64,000 nucleotides of DNA. It comes from Mesostigma viride (lineage: Eukaryota > Streptophyta > Mesostigmatophyceae > Mesostigmatales > Mesostigmataceae). This document shows positions 22,207 through 31,917 of this stretch, piece by piece. Position numbers and translations under genes: made by a program. Location of the stretch: assembly GCA_009746045.1 (NCBI GenBank), contig RPFO01000156.1, positions 4,782,091 through 4,846,090 on the forward strand, given 5' to 3'. Within the stretch, counting starts at the first letter, position 1; each line of letters starts with the position of its first letter. Below the pieces are notes generated by a model. The model was not told where the DNA came from and did no database searches. It was given only the letters and a program-made list of their open reading frames with translations.

Positions 22207-23296
22207 AGTTAGGTTAATATTGTGCGGAAACCTTTTTGCCACTTGGGCTACTCAGGTTCCGCACAATATTACCGGCGATAACCACTCGCCGGACACTCAA
22301 GTTCACGACGTCGTGAACTTGAGTGTCCGGCGAGTGGTTATCGCCGGTAATATTGTGCGGAACCTGAGTAGCCCAAGTGGCAAAAAGGTTTCCGCACAAT
22401 ATTAACCTAACTAAAACCTAGCCTCTTGGGGCGAGGACGAATCACTAGGCTCGGAACACCCGTATGCATGAATATGATCGAATATAAGCATCTCGTTGGT
22501 GCAAATATCGATATGAATATGATCGAATATGAGCATCTCCTTGGTGCGCATATGATTAGAGCCGGGTGCCAAATCGGAACGAATTATTCCCCCAAATAAT
22601 CCGCTTCCGAGTGGATTCGAACCTGCGCCCCGCAAGGATCCAGGTCTTAGTTAGGTTAATATTGTGCGGAAACCTTTTTGCCACTTGGGCTACTCAGGTT
22701 CCGCACAATATTACCGGCGATAACCACTCGCCGGACACTCAAGTTCACGACGTCGTGAACTTGAGTGTCCGGCGAGTGGTTATCGCCGGTAATATTGTGC
22801 GGAACCTGAGTAGCCCAAGTGGCAAAAAGGTTTCCGCACAATATTAACCTAACTAAGACCTGGTTCCTTGCGGGGCGCAGGTTCGAATCCACTCGGAAGC
22901 GGATTATTTGGGGGAATAATTCGTTCCGATTTGGCACCCGGCTCTAATCATATGCGCACCAAGGAGATGCTCATATTCGATCATATTCATATCGATATTT
23001 GCACCAACGAGATGCTTATATTCGATCATATTCATGCATACGGGTGTTCCGAGCCTAGTGATTCGTCCTCGCCCCAAGAGGCTAGGTTTTAGTTAGGTTA
23101 ATATTGTGCGGAAACCTTTTTGCCACTTGGGCTACTCAGGTTCCGCACAATATTACCGGCGATAACCACTCGCCGGACACTCAAGTTCACGACGTCGTGA
23201 ACTTGAGTGTCCGGCGAGTGGTTATCGCCGGTAATATTGTGCGGAACCTGAGTAGCCCAAGTGGCAAAAAGGTTTCCGCACAATATTAACCTAACT
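22207..23296. mobile_element. 1,090 bp hierarchical palindrome with 5 bp target duplication
   Basis: The layout is A-B-A-B'-A. A is a perfect 206 bp palindrome (22207-22412, 22649-22854, 23091-23296) with ends AGTTAGGTTAATATTG. B is 236 bp (22413-22648) and B' (22855-23090) is its reverse complement with one mismatch seen near the centre. Each half of A also folds on itself, because AATATTGTGCGG and its complement lie near both ends of the half. The target GTGGT is present at 22202-22206 and 23297-23301 and occurs once in normal 173 bp units. No protein is encoded, so it is a non-autonomous foldback element. Confidence 0.9.
22875..22892 (+). other. tRNA T-arm/B-box-like sequence inside the palindrome
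   Basis: GCGCAGGTTCGAATCCAC contains a perfect GGTTCGAATCC B-box; the mirror copy lies at 22611-22629 on the minus strand. The stem around it pairs poorly and no anticodon arm is evident, so it is a tRNA relic or chance. Confidence 0.35.
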
Positions 23297-23423
23297 GTGG
23301 TCTATTTTCATGGTCTACATGCTGCCTGCAACAGTCCAGCTTTAGGTACCCTCAGATCTGAAAGATTTTTTTTTTACTCATTTGAAGACTTGTGAAATTG
23401 AGCAAACACCTATGAATCCCCTC
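23297..23423 (+). repeat. Array remnant and right terminus of element 3
   Basis: The first 30 or so bases finish the interrupted 173 bp unit; the rest is the right-type end (GGTACCCTCAGATCTG, then the inverted repeat ending CCCCTC). Confidence 0.9.
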
Positions 23424-23427
23424 CAAG

Positions 23428-24578
23428 ATGACGTCGAACACCTCGCCGGACCGAACGGCAACAGAGGCGTTTCCTCCGTTGCCGGTCGGTCCCGTAAATG
23501 CTCTGGCGAGGTCCCCCCCCACCGAGTCCCCCTCGCCCTCCAAGTCCAACTTGCCCCCCAGCGAGTTGGACAGAATTTTACCCCCCAACTCTCTCGCTGC
23601 TGCGTCTCGCGCTCCGTCCCGCTCTCCGCCCCGTAAGTCTCCATCGCCGCCCCCCAAGTCGGCCGGAGCTACTGCGTCCCGCTCGCCGCCCCGCAAGTCC
23701 CCCAAGTCCCCCGCAACTGCGACCCGTTCGCCGAACCGCAAGTCCCCCTCTCCGCCCAAAGTTCCCCCCGCTACGCGTCCCGCTCTCCTTCTCGCAAGTC
23801 CCCCTCGCCGTCAACCAAGAACCCCGCAACTGCGTCCCGCTCGCCGTCCCGCTCTCCTTCCCCCAAGTCCCGCTCGCCGCCACCCAAGTCCCCCGCTTCT
23901 GCGTCCCGCTCGCCGCCACCCAAGTCCCCCGCTTCTGCGTCCCGCTCGCCGTCCCCAAGCATTCCAGTTCTAAGCGTAAGCCTGCGCCGAGTGGGTAGAG
24001 GAAGACGACCGCACCAAAGAGCTCAGGAAGCTGAGGAAGTCTATCAATGAGCTTGTTGAGGAGGACGAGCGCGATAAGACTAACGGGAGGCCTGAAGACC
24101 CGGACTCGCCGGTTCGGGAGTCGCGTCGGCAGCGGTTGTCCGATTTGTTAGCAATGGCCGCAACATTTGCTGACGACTACGCGGCTCTCGACAAGAAGGA
24201 CAAGGAGAAGGAGAAGGCGGAGAGGGAGGCCATCGAGAAGGCGGAGAGGGAGAGGGTGGAGAGGGAGGAGAAGGAGAGGCTGGAGAAGGCGGAGAGGGAG
24301 GAGGAGGAGAGGGAGTACAAGGAGAAAAAGGCTGCCCAGGAGAAGGAGCACAGGATCCTGGTGGCGAAGCAGAAGGAGGAGGCGAAGAAGAAGACGGAGG
24401 CGGCAGCGAAGGAGCTTCGTGCGGAGGAGGCTGCTGTTTTTGCAGATGCGACAGGAGAGGATGAAGGCGGACGAGGCTGCGAGGAAGGAGGAGAGGAGGC
24501 TGCGAAGGCGGTTGAGGGGGAGAAGGACGGAACGTGAAGAAGGGGTGGGCTCCCGAAGGATGTTCAGTCGATTATCAG
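23428..24578 (+). CDS. 5' part of a large charged protein: Ser/Pro-Lys repeats then coiled coil
   Basis: The ATG lies 5 bases from the end of the inserted block. The first part is rich in SPPRKSP/SPSPKS-type repeats, like an RS or histone-tail-like disordered region. It is followed by a segment WVEEDDRTKELRKLRKSINE, and then a long Lys/Glu coiled coil (KEKEKAEREAIEKAERERVE and on). The reading frame does not stay open throughout, so this copy is broken or holds unrecognised splices. The donor TTATCAG/GTATG closes it at 24578. The antisense strand is also open over the first 330 bases, so strand assignment there rests on the downstream exons. Confidence 0.45.
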
Positions 24579-24678
24579 GTATGTTTATTTATGTGAGACG
24601 TACATTTCTCAGATGGCTTTTGAACGGTGTGTGTGTATCGTAGAAAGGGTGGGATTTTATGTCATACATTGATCGTAA

Positions 24679-27600
24679 GGGTCTAGCTGCGGAGAGACGT
24701 TGACCTAGGAGTTAAGGTTGTTGACGACGACGACGACGATGTGTGGCCTTTTTTTTACTCTTGTTGTCTGCAGCCCTCCACGGTGGCCATTCTGAAACAG
24801 TACCTGGCTCAGGCTGAGTCTGAGTCTGGGGCGAGTCGTAAAGCCGAAAAGGGCTTGATCGGCTTGATCCGCTTTCTTTCGGCCGAGATAGCGTTTGCAG
24901 AGAAGTCCGGTGTCGTCGTGGACCGTCCGGAGTCGCCAGACATAATTTGGAAGAACGACCGCCTGGGCCGTCTTGCATTGTTCGAAGCCACACAGCGAGC
25001 CATTCATGGGAAGAGGGTCGTTGGTGACGACATTTATGAGGTTTTGAAGATCGCGCAGTCGTGCATCCTTAATCTGAAGGAGGATGTCGGACGTTACTTT
25101 CCCCGTCGTGCTTTAATATGGTCGACGCTCTTTGATGAGGTTGAAAAGTTCGAGGTCCACATTGGCTTCACATGCATCGAGGCTTCCTATATGGAAACCT
25201 TGAAAATCACTGCGTTGCATCAGCTCTTTAAACTCATGACTGGAGATATGAAAGCGGATTCGAGGGCTTCACTGTCGGAAGATGAAGTGTTTGATATTGT
25301 CAGGCAAGGATTTGTTGACATGTCCAACAGTGACTTTATCGTAATTGTGCCGGGAAGAATGAATGACGTAGGAGGATTGGAGGAGCGCGCACATGAAGTG
25401 ATCGCGCATTTGGACATGGCAAGAGACCACTTACTGCAATCTTTTGTTAAGTGGCGGACTGACTTTCTTGTCAGCCCGGACGCCAGCCTTTCGCGGGAAG
25501 CGGTCGCTTTCTTTTTGGATTGGGCTGGACAGGTGATCCAAAGTTTCCGGCACCGGGAGGACTTCCATGTTATTCAGACATATAAGCCACACCGGGAAGT
25601 CGTCCAGGAATGGTTGGATCAAATCTCGTTGGTTGATTGTCTCCAGAGTATCCGAACCAAGACAGACACGGAGTGGTCTGATTTAGAGGCGGGAGGCCAT
25701 TGGCAGTCCCTCGAGTTGTTCTTCGAGGCGGAATTGAGGCGGCAACTGGAAAAGGAGAGAGCCCATCAAGTGCCGATATGGCCTTTGGGGAAGATTTTGA
25801 GGAGGTGGAAGTTCTACGTTTCGGTACGTTAACTTGCCGATATCGTTTATCGATTTGGGTTGTTTCCATTCCCTGAATAGGGCTCTATATGCTGACCAAC
25901 CTTCATGGTTTGTCCTGTCATATCATGCAGGGGGGCTCCATGCCAGGGGACGTATCGGAGGATGTAACGAATTTGTCAGACTTGGTTGATAAGGTGGGTG
26001 CTTGTCCGTCGAGTTTCCACGAGCATCTTACATGGGGTCTAGCTGCAGGTAGACCCTCACCCTTTTATTGAGACTGACATCTTCGGCTAATTTCAACGGT
26101 GCCCCCAACCAATCTGTTGTCTTTTTTCAGGGGGCGGCTGCGGCGATGGCTGTTGACAGTGCTGGTATTTGGTCTGGACTCGAGATGGAAATGGTAAGCA
26201 TTAAACGATATCCGGATGTCTGCATTTCGCCTGAAGTTTTAGTGAGCGCATTATGCGAAATATACAAATGTCGACTAATTTTGATTTCCAATGAGCTGTC
26301 GTATTCGGTGTTGACAGGCGGGGGGTTTGGCCTCAGCAGGCGCTGCCGGAGAGGAAGAAAACGCTGGAGGAGATGAGGATGGGGGGGATGAAAACGCTGG
26401 AGGAGATGAGGATGGGGGAGACGCTGAGGGAGAAGTGGCTGTGCAGGTACGTTCATCCGCCGCGAGTTCGTGTGATTTTTTTCGTGCTGAGGGGTATCTC
26501 CGCAGAGAGACGATGGTGCAACAATCGAACTGAGGTCAAGTCCCTTCTTGTTCGTTTTTTTTTGTCATGCAGGCGGGGGCTGTCGCTGGGGGTACTGCGG
26601 GGGGGAAGGCGGCGAAGCCCCATTGACTGAGCATGAAAGGGAAAAGCTGGATTCCCGCAAGAAGGTTGCGAAGGATCATATTATTGCTGTTGGCCTGATC
26701 ATGCTTAAGTCTCCGCCCGATGGCGTCGATTCGGAGGGACCTGCGGGGTCCGAGTTTCGCAAGTACCTGACACGACTTGAGGCGGAAGTCGATGCCGATT
26801 TCGATACGGAGGTGTTGGGTGCCGCTACCTTTAAGAGTGAATTGGCATATGAATTTGTAAATCTGGTGAAGTCGAAAGCCACCAAGAATTTCAAGTGGCA
26901 GCCTAAGGAGTACTCAGAGGCAAAGGTTGACAAGATCGAGAAATTCATGAAGGCTGATTTTCGTCGTCGGGCCGCTGAGGGAAAAAGGGCGCTGAATGCG
27001 GTGGCAAAGGCCAACAGTAAGAAGAACGCGGAGGCGAAGGCGGCGGAGAAGGAGGCGAAGAAGGCGGAGAAGGAGAAGGCTAAGGAGGCCAAGAAGCAGC
27101 AGAAAACTGGACAGGTACGATTGTTGTGAAAATTTAGACCTCTCGCTGCGGGTAGACGCTGACTGGCTGCGGGACTTGGTGTTTAGTGTCAGTAAGGTAT
27201 TATTCCAACAGAACTTTGTTCGTCCCTGAACAGGATGTCGTGGTCGGCCTAAATATTACTGACTTGAGCAAATCCTGCGGTCCTTTTCGATTTTTTACTT
27301 CAGGATGACGGGGGGGACGAAGACGCCACGGTGGAGAAGAAGTTACCTGGTCATGACGCCGTGTTCGCGCTGGTGAAGGATATGCTCAAGTACTGCTCGA
27401 GTAGGCGGATGGCGGACGTCGATGACCTGCCAAACTGGCCCGAGTTCTCCCCCTTTCTTGAGCTGCTCCGGTCACTCAACAAGCTTTTTAAGGAGGGGGT
27501 GCTCACGAGCAGTGGGAACCCGGACACCGACCCTATCATTGAAAGCTGGAAGCCTTCGAAAAAGGTCGACTCGAACAAGGAGGTCAGGGACCAGAACATC

Positions 27601-30600
27601 CGGAAGGCCAATTCTCTCAGGGAAACGCGTTGGATTCGGCCGGCCGATTTTAAGCAGACCGGATGTTTCAGTATGCGGATCCAGACGGTCAACGCGCTTA
27701 TTTTGCCAGAGGCTTTGAGGCAGCGGCGTTTAAACCTTGAAACCATTAAGGAGAACGGCCGCATTCTCCTCAATGCGCGGGACAACGCCTTGCACTTCAA
27801 GGTTGTTGTCCCGGTCTGGCAGTTCCCTTTCCAGGCGCTTGCCGAATCTCAACCTGACCTGTTCGACAAGCAAATCTTGTGCATGCCGGATTTCGTCAAG
27901 TGGCTGAAGATTCACCACGGCGCCAAGATTGACGCGGAGGATGTGGGGTCCAGGTACTTCCGGCCCCTTTCGGATACTGAAGTCGACGTGTGGCTTAACA
28001 CGGAGTCCACCACCTCTTTCCTCGCGAGAGGACTTGAGTGGCGTACCTACGCCAGGGTGGACGAGGTGGAAGCAGTTTTGCCTCAGGAGATCGAGGGCAG
28101 TCGGGATGTTTTCAACCTGCTGTGCAATACTGCGATGAAGTCCTACGATCCGAAATTTTTTGAGGAACGGGTACCGGTACCGTATCTGGTTCTCCGGTAC
28201 GCGGTGGTGGATGGGAACCACTACTTTAAGGGGTTAAAGTCGTTTCTCAGGGGGCCGGATGGCGGGTGGGGAGAGGTTCGGGCAATGATGTGCGAGGGTG
28301 GGGCGGAGTCCAATTTCGCAAATACTCCTAAGGAGGCGGAGCACGCCTTCCAGGACCTGTTGCGGAAATTCCGTGGTGGTTACATGGGTACGAACGTCAT
28401 TCTTCTCAAGGGTGGCGACCTGCTCCCGTCGTGGAGTGAGCTGCGAAATCTACCTAAGGCAAAAGAAGATGTAAGCTATCTATTTTGGCAGGGTCTAGCT
28501 GCGGGTAGACCCTCGGAATTTTCGTGGTTGTTTTTTGTGTGCGCTTCAAGTTTTTTGCGAGGGTCTCGCTGCAGCTAGACCCTCTCCTTTTTTTTGTTGG
28601 AATTTTCGTTGCGTATTGTCGGCCGTTTCTTTTTCGAATTTTGTTAGGGTCTATCCGCAGCTATACCCCTCGCCTTTTATGACTGAGTTTTGTCGTTGCT
28701 CGCTCGATGTTAATTGATGTCGCAGGCGGTGCTGACCGGCAAGCTGGAGAAGCTGTTCGACATCGCCAAGGGGGCGAATTCGGAGGACTTAGCCGTGGCG
28801 GATCGTACGCTGGGCCAGGCGTTGCTTGACGTGTGGAACTACAACAAGCTATATCTATACGGCAAAGTCACGCGTGGGAAGGGCCACTATATTGCGGATG
28901 GCCACTATACCAATCTGCTCACGTACATCCTCCCGGCTATGCGGCAAGCGGGGGGAAGGGAAGGGAATGTGGAGCCGGCAGCGGTGGATGTACACGAGGA
29001 GGAAGCAGAAGGAAAGAAAAAGCCGGCCCACAGCATTGCTTCAGTGCATTCCGCTTACAGTCGCACGCTGGCCAACACGTTTCTCCGTCTGACACAGGAG
29101 CAGACTGATGATCCTGCCTCAACGAAACCCGCGCCTGAGGAGGTGATGATGCAAAGGTGCAAATTCGCGAATGCAGAGGGGGAGAAGAAAGGCCAGAAGG
29201 TCTCTTGGACTTCTTTCAGGAACTTGGCCAGCCTTCCTATGATGGACGCCGTGATCGATTGCATCATGAGCTGCCAGGTTGGACCGGAAAAGCTCACCAA
29301 GTTGGTGGAGATCGCCAAGGATGTGCTGGAGTGCCTGCGGCTGACCATTTGCGCCAGATTCAAGGAGGATGTGACGCTGGAAGCGCGATGCAAGGACGCA
29401 AATGGCAAGGAGTTTGTGGCGTCTCATATTTTCGAACTCGTCTTCAATCTCCATCCTCTCGCTCGGCCGGTCGGCAGGAAGGAGATTGTGGCCAGATACC
29501 GGGAATTTTGGGATGTGGCCGTCATCATAACGAGGAACATCGCCTACCTTCTTAAAGCCAAAAAACACGCCGCACATCTGAGGATTCCGAGAAAGGATCT
29601 CAGTAATGGCAAGATCGACTTTCAGGAGATTCTGCTAAAAGAGAGCGAGGACAAGACGGTGGGTTTGGCACTTTTGGCTCCGGAAGCGTTCAGGAAGTAC
29701 GCTCCAAAAGTTGGATTACTCGAAGGGGGGTGAAGGAGGCGGCGATGAAGGGGCCGGTGAAGGGGCTGGAGAAGGGGAAGGGGAAGGGGAAGGGGAAGGA
29801 GACGGAGGCGAAGAAGGAGGAGGAGGCGAAGGAGGAGGAGGAGTGGGACGTGAAGTATGAGTGGCAGAGTGTGGACTGGGGCCGTCGCCGGGTCTGGTTT
29901 TGCTGTCAGGAACTAGACGGTGATGATGATGACAAGTCGCTCGTCAAGCAGGTGGCAGGCGAGGTTGCCTCAGCTTCAGCCCGCCCCTTTCCCTTGGGCA
30001 GGTCCCTTCCGTGCCTGAGCCTGCTGAACTTGGCGAACATTTGGGGTGATAAGTGGAGTAACTTTCAGAGAGGGTGGTGGGCGTTCGGTCCTTGCCCGAC
30101 AGCTTCGGACATTCCCCAACCGGGCGGGATGTACGATCATGTGCTGAAGGCTTGCGCCCACGAGTTTTTCTCCAGGTTCGAACCGATGGTGATCGTGTTT
30201 GGTACCGAGACGGAGATTAAGGGGTTTCAAGAGATAGTGGAAAGGATCGGGAAAGGGAGTGAATTGTGGGAGCGGCTTGAACAGGGGGAAGGTGATGGGG
30301 GGCCTAGGCTCGGAAGGGCGAAGAAGCGAAAAGCTTCCCACGAAGCTGGGGGATTGTCCGCCGTGGTGGAGAGGGATGACCAACAGTTGTTGGAGGGAGG
30401 GGATGGAGGGGATGGAGGTCCGGCAGGAGGGTCTAACCGCGGAGAGACCCCCGTCGAGGTCAGAACGCAGCAGGCCGAACAGATGACGGGGCCTGAAGGT
30501 GATTCGGATCCGCCTGCGGCGAAGAAGCCCGCTTCTCAAGTGACTCGACGGGCAGTCGTGTCACTTGTTGAGGATGATGGAGGTGGGCCTTCCAAGCCTG

Positions 30601-31207
30601 CCGCGTCGCAGCCCGTTTTTCAGGTTCCGAAGAAGCAGCTTCGGGTTCCCGCCGACTCTGCCCACCCCGGCGCCTCTGCCCAGTTCTCAGGTACCGAAGA
30701 AGCAGCTTCGGGTTCCCCCGCCGACTCTGGCCATTTCTCAGGTACCGAAGAAGCAGCTTCGTAAGCCAGTTGTGGCAGTGGCTGATTCGGACGACGATGC
30801 TGAGGAGGAGGAGGAGGAGGAGGACGACGATGCTGAGGAGGAGGAGGGGGAGGAGGAGGAGGAGGAGGAGGAGGAGGAGGAGCAGCACGTTGCTACCAAG
30901 AAATCCGCCAAGGGTGGGAAGGCTGCGGAGCACGTTGCTTCCAAGAAATCGGCCAAGGTGGGGAAGCCTCCCAAGCCTGCCCTGCCTCAGAAACGGCGTC
31001 GAAAAGCAGTTGTGCTTTCAGATTCGGACGATGAGGAGGAGAAGGAGGAGGAGGATGGCGGCGGAGAGGAGGAGGACGGGGGAAAGGAGCGCGTTGCTTC
31101 CAAGAAGTTACCCAAGACCGCGAAGACTGCCAAGGTTGCCGAGCCCGCCAAACCCGCCCCGGCGCCTGCCCCCCACCCCCAGACGGGGTCTACCTGCGAG
31201 CAGAGGT
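24679..31207. repeat. Palindromic motif copies in the right-hand gene
   Basis: Copies lie at 24679-24700, 26035-26057, 26492-26512, 27136-27160, 28491-28512, 28561-28582, 28647-28668, 30429-30450 and 31186-31207. Seven of the nine are in introns, three of them within one 255 bp intron (28471-28725). The best copy is a perfect dyad with arm GGGTCTAG, centre CTGCAG and the returning arm. Ends and centre are conserved; positions in between vary. Confidence 0.85.
24774..28470 (+). CDS. Large unknown protein, middle exons
   Basis: Exons read by eye: 24774-25821, 25931-25993, 26131-26193, 26318-26446, 26573-27114 and 27304-28470, all with GT-AG borders. The first encodes an alpha-helical domain (TVAILKQYLAQAESESGASR to WKFYVS). 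Two tiny exons of exactly 63 bases follow, then a Gly/Glu/Asp-rich linker with a repeated AGGDEDGGDEN. A Lys/Ala/Glu helix comes next, and then a 389-residue globular domain (LPGHDAVFALVKDMLKYCSS to ELRNLPKAKED). I recognise no family. Introns at 24579, 25994, 26447, 27115 carry the palindromic motif shared with the minus-strand gene at 397-3756. The frame is interrupted at least once, so the copy may not be functional. Confidence 0.5.
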
Positions 31208-31917
31208 CGAAGGAAAAGGCCAAAAAGGGTAAGAAAAAATCTGCGAGTGAATTCTGGTATGTAGAGTGTTTTGATTTTTTACGGTTGGCAGTCCGATTTC
31301 TACTAACTCGATTTTAGTCATGCGTTGATGGCATGATCGGTTTGCTCGCAGGTAATGAGGATGTGGAGCAGTTACTTCGCTTGGCTAATGTGGCGGTGGG
31401 CTTCGGACCAGCGGCTGTACATGCTGACACTTCCGGACGGGAGGAGCCTAAGGGGGCGGAAGACAGTCAGGCGGGCGATGAGGATGATGACAAGCCCACG
31501 TTGGAAATGAGACTTATGGACGGGGAAATGGGGTTCGGAGCACCAGAGGCCTTTTGGTGTGATGGGTGGACTGCAGCCATTATGCAAGCAGGGAACAAGG
31601 ATACGGCTACGCCAATGTATGCCAAGCTAGAAGACGTCATGCTTTATGGGCAGGTGTCTGGATACGACACCAAGTGGAGGGACGTCGCATTTAAGTTTTT
31701 CGCTGAGGGGGAGAAGGGAGGGAAGTTGAAGAACAAGTTGTGGTGGATGCCGCTGGACTACGCGATGAAGGTGGTAAAGCTGACGGATGGCAAGAGCTGG
31801 AAGGATGTGGAAGTCTGGGCGCCTGCAAAGGAGATCGATAAGAAGAGGAGGAACTCGAAAACGGAACAGCAGATCGCGGAAGCGAAATTACGGAAGAGGC
31901 CCTCGAAAGTGTGAGGG
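28726..31917 (+). CDS. Large unknown protein, 3' exons
   Basis: Exon 28726 onward starts AVLTGKLEKLFDIAKGANSE and encodes a helical globular domain up to about 29733. It continues into a KGKGKGK/EEE-rich segment and a second small domain (WQSVDWGRRRVWFCCQELDG ... NIWGDKWSNFQRGWWAFGP). A long disordered region follows with repeats of QVPKKQLR, runs of Glu and Asp, and KKSAKGGKAAEH/ASKKSAKVGK repeats, ending at a donor near 31257. The last exon, 31353-31914 plus stop, starts GNEDVEQLLRLANVAVGFGP and ends RKRPSKV. The composition suggests a nuclear, chromatin-like protein; no enzyme motif is visible. The reading frame is interrupted in a few places. Two palindromic motif copies (30429-30450, 31186-31207) are in coding sequence. 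Confidence 0.5.

Larger units (their letters stand above)
3757..23423. mobile_element. Composite block of nested GAGGGG-TIR DNA elements
   Basis: Both outer ends read GAGGGGATTCATA inward, continuing GTGTTTGCTCAATTTCA. The two-base CA at 3755-3756 is repeated at 23424-23425, a possible 2 bp target duplication. Inside, further copies of the same ends lie at 9170 and 15115 (a complete inner element), at 15670 (a right end) and at 15671 (a left end lacking its first few bases). Left-type ends continue with ACTCAATTTTTC; right-type ends continue with an ACTCATTTGAAGACTTGTG / AGATCTGAGGGTACC block. The block separates the 5' ends of two divergent genes. Superfamily is not assigned: short duplications and subterminal arrays recall CACTA elements, but the ends do not begin CACTA. 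Confidence 0.75.
15671..23423 (+). mobile_element. Element 3: GAGGGG element carrying an inverted, internally deleted copy of element 1
   Basis: It starts with a left-type end missing its first few bases, directly abutting the right end of element 1, and finishes with a right-type end at 23423. Inside are a reverse 173 bp array, the antisense 3' end of the transposase gene, a reverse 120 bp array, about 1.6 kb of unique sequence, and a forward 173 bp array holding the big palindrome. The antisense part corresponds to element 1 with roughly 4786-8388 deleted. Confidence 0.6.

Noticed and set aside
22264-22272. CAATATTAC, which fits the nonanucleotide of rolling-circle DNA virus origins
   Set aside because: It lies in a stem rather than a loop, no replication protein is present, and the 5 bp duplication points to a transposon.
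22202-23289. Several 60-90 residue ORFs, identical on both strands
   Set aside because: They mirror the palindromes; the sequence symmetry explains them fully.
23352-23759. Antisense Gly/Glu/Asp-rich ORF opposite the Ser/Pro repeats
   Set aside because: Kept as an alternative N-terminus of the minus-strand gene only; the plus reading has more natural KSP-type repeats and leads into a coiled coil.
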